NCBI GenBank assembly: GCA_013297695.1
Contig: JAAFHX010000012.1
Coordinates: 1-38,445 of the forward strand
Source: Rhodobacterales bacterium
GTDB lineage: Bacteria; Pseudomonadota; Alphaproteobacteria; Rhodobacterales; Rhodobacteraceae
Direction of reading: 5' to 3'
DNA: 38,445 nt
Of the stretch, positions 8,133-16,652 are shown one piece after another; position 1 is the stretch's first letter, and every line of letters begins with the position of its first letter. The notes beneath the pieces are model-generated. The model did no database searches. It saw nothing but the letters and a program-made list of their open reading frames with translations, and was not told where the DNA came from. The position numbers and the translations under genes were made by a program.

Positions 8133-9655
8133 GGCCCCATCGTGAAGCATTGCACCGCGCGCGCCTGCAACCGGCGGCAGGCAAGGTCGGCCTGATCCTG
8201 CGTCAGCCCCAGGAAATTCGCATCATAGCCGCCGCCGCTGCCGACCACCTTGCGCAACCCGTCGTTCAGCGTGGCGCTTTCGGTCAGTTGTGTCTTCAGC
8301 AGCGCCCGCTCGGCGGCACCCCGCGTGGTAAAGCGGCCGACATTGATCCCCCAGTGCCGCCCGCCCGAGGTCGAGATGCGCGTGACCACCTCGGGTGCGA
8401 CGGGCGCGGTCTCGGCCTCGGGGGCCACATCGGCAAAGACGACGGGGCGCTTTCTCGGCGCAGCCACGGCCACCACGACCGCCTCGGCCCGGGGGGATGA
8501 CCCGGCAGCCGGTTCATCGGCCACCACGGCCACCGCCTCGGTCCCGTCCGGCGCAGCCTCGACCGCCTCGGCAACGGCGGCTTCGGCCAGTGCGCCCGCC
8601 ACCCCCTGCTGGATCGAGGCCACAAGGTCCGGCGTGACCCCGCCCTGCGGTTTCGCGCGCGGCCGCAGCGAGGTCTTGAGGCTGCCGTCCGGCTGGGCCT
8701 GCACCACCGCGACCGGCTGCGGCTCTGCCGGAGCCTCGGCGATCAGCGGCGCTTCGGCGGCGGCAGGGACCGGGTCTGCGGGGACGACGTATTCGGGGGT
8801 TTCGGGCGGATCGACCCGGGCATTCCGGGGTGCCTTGCGAAAGCCGAGGTCCAGCAGTTCGGCCATCTTGGCATTGCGCTGCGCGGTCGAGGTGCCGCCC
8901 AGCACGGTCGCGATGATCCGCACCCCGTTGCGTTCCGCCGAGGCCGTCAGGCTGAACCCCGCGGGAACGGTATAGCCCGTCTTGATCCCGTCGGCACCCT
9001 TGTAGGCATCCAGGAACTTGCGGTTCGTGTTGGCCACCTCGGCGATCCCCGCATCGGCCGTCCGGCGCGAGAAGATGTTGTAATACTGCGGAAAATCGTA
9101 GAACAGGTGGCGACCAAGAATGGTCAGGTCGTGCGCTGTCGACATATGGCCTTCGCGCGTCAGCCCGTTTGCGTTCTTGAAGGTGGAATTCTTCATGCCC
9201 AGTTGCCTCGCGGTCTGGTTCATCCGCTTGGCAAAGGCAGGTTCGCTGCCGCCGATCGCCTCGCCGATGGCGGTCGCGCAATCGTTGGCGGATTTGACCG
9301 CCGCCGCCCGGATCAGATAGCGCAGCTTGATCTTCTGCCCGGCTTTCAGCCCCAGTCGCGACGGAGCCTCGTCTGCGGCGTTCTTCGACACGGTCACCAT
9401 GCTGTCGAGCGAAATCTCGCCCCGCTCGATCGCCTGGAACGCGATGTACAGGGTCAGCATCTTGGTCAGCGAGGCCGGATACAGCCGGGTATCGGCATTG
9501 TCGGAATACAGCATCTTGCCGGTGCGGGCATCCATCACATAGGCCGCAAAAGGCGCGGCGTGGCCCGTGCCCGACAGAACCGGCAGTGCCAGCACCATCA
9601 CGGCGACGGCCATGCGCAGAAGTTTCCGCACCCGCGAAACATCAAGCATCTTCAT
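8129..9655 (-). CDS. Penicillin-binding D-alanyl-D-alanine carboxypeptidase with SPOR domain
   Basis: This is a periplasmic low-molecular-weight PBP that trims peptidoglycan pentapeptides. The 508 residues begin with a signal peptide (hydrophobic about 13-28, likely cleavage after GHA, residue 33). Penicillin-binding motifs are S62-L-T-K65, S122-A-N124 and K225-T-G227, the normal DacA set. After about residue 280 comes a long linker rich in Pro, Ala, Glu and Val. The last ~75 residues (from GRHWGINVGRF) form a SPOR-type domain, which binds denuded glycan at division sites. DacA enzymes of gamma-proteobacteria usually end in an amphipathic anchor instead. The FAH-family gene overlaps its stop by 4 nt. 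Confidence 0.93.
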   Translation of the reverse strand: MKMLDVSRVRKLLRMAVAVMVLALPVLSGTGHAAPFAAYVMDARTGKMLYSDNADTRLYPASLTKMLTLYIAFQAIERGEISLDSMVTVSKNAADEAPSRLGLKAGQKIKLRYLIRAAAVKSANDCATAIGEAIGGSEPAFAKRMNQTARQLGMKNSTFKNANGLTREGHMSTAHDLTILGRHLFYDFPQYYNIFSRRTADAGIAEVANTNRKFLDAYKGADGIKTGYTVPAGFSLTASAERNGVRIIATVLGGTSTAQRNAKMAELLDLGFRKAPRNARVDPPETPEYVVPADPVPAAAEAPLIAEAPAEPQPVAVVQAQPDGSLKTSLRPRAKPQGGVTPDLVASIQQGVAGALAEAAVAEAVEAAPDGTEAVAVVADEPAAGSSPRAEAVVVAVAAPRKRPVVFADVAPEAETAPVAPEVVTRISTSGGRHWGINVGRFTTRGAAERALLKTQLTESATLNDGLRKVVGSGGGYDANFLGLTQDQADLACRRLQARAVQCFTMGP

Positions 9656-9737
9656 ATACCTGCCTCGGTGCGTGCCCTGTTATTCAGGCACTTCACAACT
9701 ACTCACAGACAGGTTAGCACAGCCCGGCGCTTGCGGA

Positions 9738-9760
9738 AAGCCCCTTCGATTCAAGGGCTT
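9738..9760 (-). terminator. Hairpin at the 3' end of the HAD hydrolase gene
   Basis: Arms AAGCCC (9738-9743) and GGGCTT (9755-9760), extended inward with one bulge, overlap the HAD hydrolase stop codon and read out as a hairpin followed by a short T-stretch on the minus strand. It could separate that gene from the carboxypeptidase 95 nt downstream. The T-run is poor, so confidence is low. Confidence 0.35.
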
Positions 9761-10533
9761 TTCGACGATACCTCAACTTTGTCCGACGGTCCAGAAATTG
9801 TGGTCGGGCCCGGGGCGGATGCTAGATGCGGTTGGTGCCCTTCCAGCGCGCCGACAAGGCCGGGCAGCGCCCCCAGACTTGGGATCACCCGATACCGCGG
9901 ATGGCCCACCGGGGCATCGGCGCGGTCAAGATCCCATGTCAGGCCATGCGGCACATGCACCCCCCAACCGCCGGTTTCCAGCACCGGCAGCACATCGGAT
10001 TTGACCGAGTTTCCGGCCATCAGCGCCGACGCCGGGTCTGCCCCGTGCCGGGCGAAGATCGCGGCATAGGTGGCCGGGGTCTTTTCCGATACGATCTCGA
10101 CCCCGTGGAACAGATCGCCCAACCCCGATTGCGCCAGCTTGCGTTCCTGATCCAGCAACTCGCCCTTGGTGATCAGCACCACGCGATGCCGGGTGGCCAG
10201 CGTGGTCACCGCCTCGCGCGCATGGGGCAGAAGGTCGATCGGATGGTCCAGCATCGCGCGGCCAGTGGCGATGATCTCGCCGATGACCCGACCCGGCACG
10301 CGGCCCTCGGTCACCTCGACGGCCGTCTCGATCATCGACAGCATGAACCCCTTCACGCCATAGCCGTAGTGACCAAGGTTGCGCCGTTCCGCCGCAAGCA
10401 GCCGCGCGTGCAGGTCCTGCGGTTCGGCATGGTCGGCCAGAAGTTCGGAAAACCGTTCCTGCGTCAGCCGGTACCAGGCCTCGTGATGCCACAGCGTGTC
10501 ATCTGCATCGAAACCGATCAGGGCCAGGGTCAT
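9751..10533 (-). CDS. HAD-superfamily hydrolase
   Basis: The 260-residue protein is a haloacid-dehalogenase-type phosphatase of the cytosol. Motif I is FDADDTLWH at the N-terminus (nucleophile Asp plus general acid Asp), motif II is the Thr/Lys region in LITKGEL, and motif IV is GNSVKSDV. The cap domain between motifs I and II is helical, as in phosphoglycolate-phosphatase/YfnB relatives. Start 10533 follows GGAG with 8-nt spacing. An upstream in-frame start at 10602 would add about 23 residues with no family counterpart. The C-terminus ends in a Ser/Lys-rich tail. The physiological substrate is unknown. Confidence 0.88.
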   Translation of the reverse strand: MTLALIGFDADDTLWHHEAWYRLTQERFSELLADHAEPQDLHARLLAAERRNLGHYGYGVKGFMLSMIETAVEVTEGRVPGRVIGEIIATGRAMLDHPIDLLPHAREAVTTLATRHRVVLITKGELLDQERKLAQSGLGDLFHGVEIVSEKTPATYAAIFARHGADPASALMAGNSVKSDVLPVLETGGWGVHVPHGLTWDLDRADAPVGHPRYRVIPSLGALPGLVGALEGHQPHLASAPGPTTISGPSDKVEVSSKSP

Positions 10534-10675
10534 CGGGGCGGCTCCACCGTGAAAACTTCGCGCGGCGGCCTGCAAGGTCACGCCCCCGCCCCCTTTCCGC
10601 AAGGGGGTTTCTTGCTATATACTGCGGATGACAGCGCAATTACCCGAATCCTTGCCGCAGCGCGGAGTATCGCCC

Positions 10676-11017
10676 GTGACCCTTCGCCCGATCCTCATGT
10701 CCGACAAGCGCGTCGGCAATGATGACGAAACATCGGTCATCACCAAGACGCGTGCCAAGACGCAGCGCCCGCCGCTGTACAAGGTGCTGCTGCTGAACGA
10801 CGATTACACGCCGATGGAATTCGTGGTGCATGTGCTGGAACGATTCTTCGGCCTGACCCACCAGCAGGCGTTCGAAATCATGCTGACGGTGCACAAGAAG
10901 GGCCTTGCGGTGGTCGGTGTCTTTTCCTTTGAAGTGGCCGAGACCAAGGTGGCGCAGGTGATGGATTTCGCCCGCCGCCATCAGCACCCGCTGCAATGCA
11001 CCATGGAAAAGGAATAG
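10676..11017 (+). CDS. clpS: ATP-dependent Clp protease adaptor ClpS
   Basis: ClpS recognises N-degron substrates and delivers them to ClpAP in the cytosol. The core is unmistakable: [36 protein letters not shown] and the C-terminal segment ending [11 protein letters not shown]. The Asn-Asp-Asp and His of the N-degron pocket are present. I chose GTG 10676 (113 residues) because GGAG at 10664-10667 precedes it by 8 nt. ATG 10697 (in MSDKRV) and ATG 10628 are in-frame alternatives. clpA is not next to it here; the next gene, 18 nt on, is an RsmC-like methyltransferase. Confidence 0.93.
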   Translation: MTLRPILMSDKRVGNDDETSVITKTRAKTQRPPLYKVLLLNDDYTPMEFVVHVLERFFGLTHQQAFEIMLTVHKKGLAVVGVFSFEVAETKVAQVMDFARRHQHPLQCTMEKE

Positions 11018-11035
11018 GGCCGCACGCGGTCGCCC

Positions 11036-12028
11036 ATGAGATCGGCTCGACTGACCCTGGCGCTGGACAGCGGCGCGATCACGCTGCCGCCGGACGGGCA
11101 GATCACCGTGTTCAACCCGCGCATCGGCGATGATCTCGCGGCGCTCGACCAGGGCAGGCTTCATCTGGTGCAGGGCTTCCGCCCCGACCATGACCATTTC
11201 CGGTCGCTTGGCTATACTGTCGGTCTCGCGGCACCCGGCGGAGTTGCGGCGGCGCTGGTCTGCCTGCCGCGCCAGCGGGACGAGGCGCGGGCGCTGATCG
11301 AACTCGCCGCACGCCAGACGGTGCCGGGAGGGTTGGTGATCGTCGACGGGCAGAAGACCGACGGCATCGACGCGATGCACCGCGATATCCGGGCGCGGGT
11401 GCCCACCTCGGCCCCGCTGTCCAAGGCGCATGGCAAGGTCTTTGCCTTTGCCGCAGGTCCCGAATTCACCGACTGGCGCGCGCAGGACCACAGGGTTGAC
11501 GGCGGTTTCATCACCCGGCCCGGCGTCTTTTCCGCCGATGGTCCCGACCGAGGCTCGGCCTTGCTGGCGGCGGCACTGCCGGCGAAGCTTCCGGCCCGGG
11601 TGGTCGATCTGGGGGCAGGCTGGGGCTTTCTGGCGCGCGCGATCCTGGAACGCGACGGCGTGAAGCATCTGGACCTGGTCGAAGCGGATGCCGCCGCGCT
11701 GGACTGCGCGCGCCTGAACATCGTCGATCCGCGCGTGGCCTTCCACTGGGCCGACGCGCTGACCTTTCGCCCGGAAAAGGCTGTGGATGCCGTGGTCTGC
11801 AATCCGCCTTTCCACACTGCGCGCGCGGCCGACCCCGGCCTTGGCGCGGGGTTCATCCGGGCGGCCGCCCGGATGCTGCACCCGGGCGGCACGCTGTGGC
11901 TGGTGGCCAACCGCCATCTGCCCTATGCGGCAACGCTGGCCGAAGCTTTCCGCGAGGTGGAAGAGATCGGCACCGACCCCGGATTTCGCCTGACCCGCGC
12001 CGCACGCCCGACCCGCGCGCGGCCCTGA
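11036..12028 (+). CDS. RsmC-like class I SAM-dependent methyltransferase
   Basis: The product of 330 residues has the RsmC/RlmG layout: a degenerate N-terminal methyltransferase-like half (about 1-160) and a catalytic C-terminal half. SAM-binding motif I is DLGAGWG at 191-197 and the N6/N2-base motif is NPPFH starting at N256, expected for enzymes that methylate guanine N2 in 16S rRNA. The gene lies 18 nt after clpS and 27 nt before an SDR gene, so the three could be cotranscribed. Which rRNA base is modified is not determinable here; RsmC (G1207) is the closest named family. Confidence 0.85.
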   Translation: MRSARLTLALDSGAITLPPDGQITVFNPRIGDDLAALDQGRLHLVQGFRPDHDHFRSLGYTVGLAAPGGVAAALVCLPRQRDEARALIELAARQTVPGGLVIVDGQKTDGIDAMHRDIRARVPTSAPLSKAHGKVFAFAAGPEFTDWRAQDHRVDGGFITRPGVFSADGPDRGSALLAAALPAKLPARVVDLGAGWGFLARAILERDGVKHLDLVEADAAALDCARLNIVDPRVAFHWADALTFRPEKAVDAVVCNPPFHTARAADPGLGAGFIRAAARMLHPGGTLWLVANRHLPYAATLAEAFREVEEIGTDPGFRLTRAARPTRARP

Positions 12029-12055
12029 CCCCTGCCCTGCAGAAGGATATGTCCC

Positions 12056-12871
12056 ATGCCGATCTCGCTGTCCGGCAAATCTGCCATCGTGACCGGGGCG
12101 GCAAACGGCATCGGACTGGCGATTGCCCGGCATTTCCTGGACCGCGGGGCCAATGTGATGTTCGCCGACATGGACGAAGACCGGCTGGACGCCGAGGTTG
12201 GTGCCGAGGCGCAGGGCGACGGCCCGGTGCGGATGTTCGCGGGTGACCTGCGCGAAAAGCTGACCATCGCGAACCTTCTGTCGGCCACGATGGATGCCTT
12301 CGACCGGGTGGATATCCTGGTGAACGCCAGCCGCCAGATGATCGTATCCGACCCGCTGAGCCTGGAACATGACGCGGTCGAAAAACTGTTGCAGCAGAAC
12401 CTGATGACCAGCCTGCGCGTATCGCAGATGACGGCGAAACGGATGATCGCGCAACCCCTGCGCGCGGATGACGACGGAACGGCAGGACAGATCGGGGCAA
12501 TCGTCAACCTGTCGTCGATTGCCGCCACGCGCACCCAGCCTGAACTGCTGGGCTATTCCATCGCCTGCGCCGCGCTGGACCAGATGACCCGGTCGCTGGC
12601 GGTGGCGCTGGCACCGCGCGGCATCCGGGTGAATGCCGTGGCCTTTGGCAGCGTGATGAGCGCCAGCCTGAAGGGCGCGCTGAAGGAACACCCCGACCAT
12701 CGCGCGGCAATCACCGGCGGCACGCCGCTTGGCCGGATCGCCCCGGCGTCGGAACTGGTGCAGACGGTCAGCTTTCTGGCATCCGAGGCGTCCAGCTTCA
12801 TGACCGGCCAGATCGTCACGCTGGACGGCGGGCGCAGCCTGATCGACGCGGTGCATGTGCCGGTCCATTGA
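12056..12871 (+). CDS. SDR-family protein lacking the catalytic lysine
   Basis: The 271 residues form a single Rossmann domain of the short-chain dehydrogenase/reductase family. TGAANGIG (13-20) binds the dinucleotide, DMDED (near 38-42) favours NAD, and the C-terminal FMTGQIVTLDGG is typical of FabG-like members. The catalytic Ser (S154) and Tyr (Y167) are present at normal spacing. The residue four after the Tyr is Cys171 (motif YSIAC) where Lys is expected, and the NAG motif reads NAS (90-92). It may be inactive, use another proton relay or be a structural partner. It lies 27 nt after the methyltransferase gene and converges on a lipoprotein gene. Confidence 0.85.
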   Translation: MPISLSGKSAIVTGAANGIGLAIARHFLDRGANVMFADMDEDRLDAEVGAEAQGDGPVRMFAGDLREKLTIANLLSATMDAFDRVDILVNASRQMIVSDPLSLEHDAVEKLLQQNLMTSLRVSQMTAKRMIAQPLRADDDGTAGQIGAIVNLSSIAATRTQPELLGYSIACAALDQMTRSLAVALAPRGIRVNAVAFGSVMSASLKGALKEHPDHRAAITGGTPLGRIAPASELVQTVSFLASEASSFMTGQIVTLDGGRSLIDAVHVPVH

Positions 12872-12883
12872 CGGCGCGCAGGC

Positions 12884-13342
12884 TCAGGAAGGATAGGTCG
12901 CCTGACACTGCGCGACGACCGGCGCGGCGCGGGCCGACAGTTTCGCCCGTTGCTGCTTCAGCCCGGCCAGCTTGCGCTGCTCGGCCGCCGGGTCGATGGC
13001 AACGGGGCGACGGACGGTCTGTGGCTGGTCGTCCCAGCACATCCGCCCGGGCACGACCACCGGGGCCGACCCGTCGCTTGGCTGCACCAGAACCGGACCG
13101 CCGCAATAGTCCCAGACCGGGACCACGATGACCTCGCTGACATAGGCATAGCCGCGCGCCAGGTTCGCCTCGCTTTCGCCGATCAGACGGTCCACCACCC
13201 GCAGGTCGCGCGTGACGCTGGCGATGCAGCGTTGCTGCGGCGTGCCGCAGGCTGCCAGGGCCGCACACAGCAGCAGGCACAGCGCCGGGGCGGTCAGGCG
13301 GGCAGGCGGGCGGGAAGGCGGGCGGGAAGGGGAACGCATCAT
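12884..13342 (-). CDS. Small putative lipoprotein of unknown function
   Basis: About 152 residues: an Arg/Pro-rich N-terminus, a hydrophobic stretch and a lipobox ending LAAC, followed by GTPQQ, which predicts a lipid-modified protein at the outer or inner membrane. The mature part carries four more cysteines (in RCIAS, DYCGG, RMCWD and AQCQA), suggesting two disulfides, and a coiled-coil-prone Lys/Ala/Gln segment near the end. Start choice is uncertain: ATG 13342, ATG 13339 or GTG 13351 all keep the signal. I do not recognise a family. It converges on the SDR gene (12-nt gap) and diverges from hemF. Confidence 0.7.
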   Translation of the reverse strand: MMRSPSRPPSRPPARLTAPALCLLLCAALAACGTPQQRCIASVTRDLRVVDRLIGESEANLARGYAYVSEVIVVPVWDYCGGPVLVQPSDGSAPVVVPGRMCWDDQPQTVRRPVAIDPAAEQRKLAGLKQQRAKLSARAAPVVAQCQATYPS

Positions 13343-13464
13343 CACGCACACAGGGTAGACCCCGGCAGGACCGCTGCCAATACCCCGCCTTCAGACCCCG
13401 GCGCGGCTGGACGTCCCGGCGGGGGAAATGCTAGCACGGGGGCGACAATCACGGAGTCCACCGG

Positions 13465-14340
13465 GTGAGCGACGATTTCGACGACAGGAAGGCCCGTGCA
13501 TCGGCCTGGTTCCGAACCCTGCGCGACAGCATCGTTGCGGCCTTTGAAGGGCTCGAGGAGACGCAGCGTCATGGCCCGACAGCCGCCCTTGCTCCCGGCC
13601 GGTTCGAGGTGACGCCGACCGCCCGCGCCGACGGCGGCGGCGGGCTGATGAGCGTGATGCGCGGCGGGCGCGTGTTCGAGAAGGTGGGCGTCAACGTCTC
13701 GGAAGTGCACGGGACCCTGGGCGAACGGGCGCAGAAGGCGATGGCCGCGCGCGGCGTGCCCGGCATGGCCGAAGACCCGCGCTTCTGGGCCAGCGGCATC
13801 AGCCTGGTCGCCCACATGCAGAACCCGCATGCGCCGGCGGTGCACATGAACACCCGCATGTTCTGGACGCCGCATGCCTGGTGGTTCGGCGGCGGGTCAG
13901 ACCTGAACCCCTGCCTCGAATACCCCGGGGATACCGCGCATTTCCATGCCGCCCTGCGGTCGGCCTGCGACGCCCATGCGCCCGGATACTATGACCGCTT
14001 CAAGGCCTGGGCCGACGAGTATTTCTTCATTCCGCACAGGGGCCGGGCGCGCGGGGTCGGCGGCATCTTTTACGATGACCTGAACACCGGCGACTGGGAG
14101 GCGGATTTTGCCTTTACCCGCGATGTCGGCAGCGCCTTCCTGCCCGCCTTCGTTCCTTGCGTGGAACGCCGCCGCAACCTGCCCTGGACCGAGGCCGACC
14201 GCGAGGCGCAGCTTGTGCATCGCGGTCTCTATGCCGAATACAATCTGGTCTATGACCGGGGCACGAAATTCGGGCTGGAAACCGGCCATGACGCCACCGC
14301 CGTGCTGATGAGCCTGCCACCCGTCGCCAAGTGGACGTGA
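13465..14340 (+). CDS. hemF: Oxygen-dependent coproporphyrinogen III oxidase
   Basis: HemF converts coproporphyrinogen III to protoporphyrinogen IX with O2 in the cytosol, a late heme (and bacteriochlorophyll) step. The 291 residues contain the characteristic runs VFEKVGVNVSEVHG, SLVAHMQNPHAP with VHMNTR, WWFGGGSDLNP, RGVGGIFYDD and AEYNLVYDRGTKFGLETG. The start is GTG 13465, preceded by GGAG (13453-13456) with 8-nt spacing. The protein ends at SLPPVAKWT, lacking the ~20-residue tail of the E. coli enzyme. No FNR-type palindrome is visible upstream in the 122 bp to the lipoprotein gene. Confidence 0.96.
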   Translation: MSDDFDDRKARASAWFRTLRDSIVAAFEGLEETQRHGPTAALAPGRFEVTPTARADGGGGLMSVMRGGRVFEKVGVNVSEVHGTLGERAQKAMAARGVPGMAEDPRFWASGISLVAHMQNPHAPAVHMNTRMFWTPHAWWFGGGSDLNPCLEYPGDTAHFHAALRSACDAHAPGYYDRFKAWADEYFFIPHRGRARGVGGIFYDDLNTGDWEADFAFTRDVGSAFLPAFVPCVERRRNLPWTEADREAQLVHRGLYAEYNLVYDRGTKFGLETGHDATAVLMSLPPVAKWT

Positions 14341-14347
14341 CCCCGGA

Positions 14348-14998
14348 TCACTCGGCGCAGGCGTAAAGCGCGCCGCCTGCCACCACCACGGTCACCGCCG
14401 TCGCGGCCAGCGCGGCAGGGGCGGCCAGCGCGGCGGCCGCACCGCTGCCAAGCGAGGTTGCCGCCGTGCCAAGCGCGCCTGCCGTGCCCGACAGCACCGT
14501 CACGCCCGACGCCTCGGCCACCGCACTGATCCCCGCCGCCGTGGCCGCCGCATTGCTGCCCGTTGCCACCGACCCGGCAAAGCCCGCCACGGCCAGCACC
14601 GTGTCACGCGTGGCATTCACCCGCTGGCACAGGGTTTTCGACGGCTTGCGGCAGATTACCGCCGCATTCCGCGCACCCACCGCGACGCCGGTATAGGTCT
14701 GGCGCAGGTCGTCGAACTGCAGGCAGAACGGGGCCTGTTCGGCATAGGTGATCTGCGGGTCCATATCCTTCAGGATCGCGTTCAGCGTGACAAAGCCCGG
14801 GCATTCGATGCCTTTCGGCCCGCCAAAATTGCGCTCGCGCCACGAGATGTTGGCGCGCACGTTCGGCTCGTCGGGGTCATAGACCAGCGGGCGCTTTTCG
14901 CCGTTGATCGAGGTCAGGCAGGCCACTTCCCCGGCCATCGCGGGAACGGTGGCCCAGAATGCAAGCGTGGCCAGGGCAGAAAACAGGCAAAGGCGCAT
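14348..14998 (-). CDS. Exported Ala/Gly-rich hypothetical protein
   Basis: From ATG 14998 the product has 216 residues with a signal peptide (cleavage after VPAMA, about residue 22). The mature N-terminal ~100 residues carry several cysteines (VACLTS, IECPGF, PFCLQF, VICRK, TLCQR). From about residue 125 to the end is an almost uninterrupted Ala/Gly/Thr/Val/Ser sequence with repeated small-residue patterns, ending LYACAE. That half could pack as helices in a membrane, like glycine-zipper proteins. No family is recognised. It converges on hemF (7-nt gap) and diverges from the drug exporter. Confidence 0.7.
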   Translation of the reverse strand: MRLCLFSALATLAFWATVPAMAGEVACLTSINGEKRPLVYDPDEPNVRANISWRERNFGGPKGIECPGFVTLNAILKDMDPQITYAEQAPFCLQFDDLRQTYTGVAVGARNAAVICRKPSKTLCQRVNATRDTVLAVAGFAGSVATGSNAAATAAGISAVAEASGVTVLSGTAGALGTAATSLGSGAAAALAAPAALAATAVTVVVAGGALYACAE

Positions 14999-15160
14999 CG
15001 GGCAGGGTATCCAGTCATCGGGGACCCGCAGTATCCGCCCGTCCTGCGCGGGATTCAACCGCCGACGGTCGCAGCCGTCTGGCCGACCGGCCTTCGGCCA
15101 TGCTAGGCACAGGCGCAAACCGGGCAGGCATCCCCATTCCCGGATCAACGGACCCTTGCC

Positions 15161-16648
15161 ATGACCCCGCCCAGCCAGACCTCCGCCGCCGCAGACCCGC
15201 CCCCCGTTGCGGGCCGCTGGATCGCGATGACGATCCTCCTGGTGGCGCAGTTCATGAACCTGATCGACGTGACCATCGTCAACGTCGCCCTGCCCAGCCT
15301 TCAGACCGCGTTCAACGCCACCTCAAGCCAGATCGAATGGGTGGTGGCGGCCTATATCCTGTTCTTCGCGCTGCTGCTGCTGCCTTCGGGGCGGATGGGC
15401 GACATTGTCGGGCGGCGGCTGATGTTCGTGCTGGGGGTGGCGGTCTTCACCCTTGGCTCGGCGCTGTGCGGTTTGGCCCCCTCCATCGAGGCGCTGGTGG
15501 CTTCGCGGGTCTTTCAGGCGGTCGGGGCGGCGATGATGACGCCGCAGACGCTGGCGATCATTCCCGCGATCTTTTCGCCGAAGGAACGCGGTGCGGCCTT
15601 TGCGCTGACCGGGCTGACGGCCGGACTGGCGGCGGTGGCCGGGCCGGTGCTGGGCGGCTGGCTGATCGGGGCCGACATCTGGGGCCTTGGCTGGCGTCCG
15701 ATCTTTCTGGTCAACGTGCCGGTCGGCGTGCTCGCCATCGTGCTGGCGCTGCGCTATCTGCCGAAGGTGACCGGCACGCGCAGCATGGGGCTGGACCTTG
15801 TCGGCACGGCGCTGGCCGGGGTCGCCCTGCTTCTGGTGATCTTTCCGTTGATCGAGGGGCGGCAGATCGGCTGGCCCTGGTGGTGCTTTGCCATGATCGC
15901 GGCCGCCCTGCCGGTGGCGCTGCTGTTCCTTGGCTGGCTGCGGCGGCAGGCGGCGCGGAACGGCGCGCAGGTGATCCCCGCGAGCCTGTTTCGCAACCGC
16001 AGCTTCGTGCTGGGCACGGTGCTGTCGGCCGCTCTGTTCTCGGGCGTGCCCGGGTTCTTTCTGGTGCTGGCCCTGTATCTGCAGGTCGGCTACGGCCTGA
16101 CACCACTGCAGTCGGGCACCACGACGGTGCCCTTCTCTCTGGGTGTCCTGCTTGCCTCGATCCTGTCGGGGCGGCTTGGCGCGCGCTGGTTGCGCCCGCG
16201 CATCACGGCGGGGGCGCTGATGCTGGCGGGGTGCATGATCCTGCTGCGCCTGATCGTGGGCGGCACGGGGGACGAGCTGTTGCGGCTGGCCTTTGCGCCT
16301 GCGCTGCTGCTTGGGGGCATCGGCCTTGGCACGGCGATCTCGCCGCTGTTCCAGACGATCCTCGGCAATGTCGAGGGGCGGGATACGGGGGCGGCCTCGG
16401 GCGGGTTGCAGGCCTTCCAGCAGATGGGAGGGGCGGTGGGCGTGGCCATCATGGGCGAGATCTTCTTTGCCACACTGGCCGGAAACCTTGGCGCGGGTCT
16501 TGCCCCGCATCCGGCCTATGCCGGGGCGCTGCGCAATGCGGTGATTTACAACCTGATCGTCTTTGCCGTCCTTGCCGCGCTGGTCTGGCGGCTGCCCGCC
16601 CCGAAGGCCGGGCCGCAGCACGCCCCGCCGCCACCGGTCGAGGCATGA
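15161..16648 (+). CDS. MFS drug exporter of the DHA2 (EmrB/QacA) family
   Basis: The 495-residue inner-membrane protein has about 14 hydrophobic helices. TM1 carries the DHA2 signature FMNLIDVTIVNVALPSLQ, loop 2-3 carries the MFS motif A (GRMGDIVGRR), and TM5 has the antiporter motif C-like GPVLGGWLI. These identify a proton-coupled exporter of the EmrB/QacA type. No EmrA-like membrane-fusion partner is adjacent, so it probably acts alone at the inner membrane. It converges on an SDR gene with a 4-nt gap. Substrate unknown. Confidence 0.92.
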   Translation: MTPPSQTSAAADPPPVAGRWIAMTILLVAQFMNLIDVTIVNVALPSLQTAFNATSSQIEWVVAAYILFFALLLLPSGRMGDIVGRRLMFVLGVAVFTLGSALCGLAPSIEALVASRVFQAVGAAMMTPQTLAIIPAIFSPKERGAAFALTGLTAGLAAVAGPVLGGWLIGADIWGLGWRPIFLVNVPVGVLAIVLALRYLPKVTGTRSMGLDLVGTALAGVALLLVIFPLIEGRQIGWPWWCFAMIAAALPVALLFLGWLRRQAARNGAQVIPASLFRNRSFVLGTVLSAALFSGVPGFFLVLALYLQVGYGLTPLQSGTTTVPFSLGVLLASILSGRLGARWLRPRITAGALMLAGCMILLRLIVGGTGDELLRLAFAPALLLGGIGLGTAISPLFQTILGNVEGRDTGAASGGLQAFQQMGGAVGVAIMGEIFFATLAGNLGAGLAPHPAYAGALRNAVIYNLIVFAVLAALVWRLPAPKAGPQHAPPPPVEA

Positions 16649-16652
16649 CCGC

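Noticed and set aside
10589-10620. Hairpin CCCCCTT/AAGGGGG and TATATA-like box upstream of clpS as a terminator or promoter
   Set aside because: No plus-strand gene precedes the hairpin, no matching -35 was found, and the start of clpS itself is uncertain, so I do not report it as a site.
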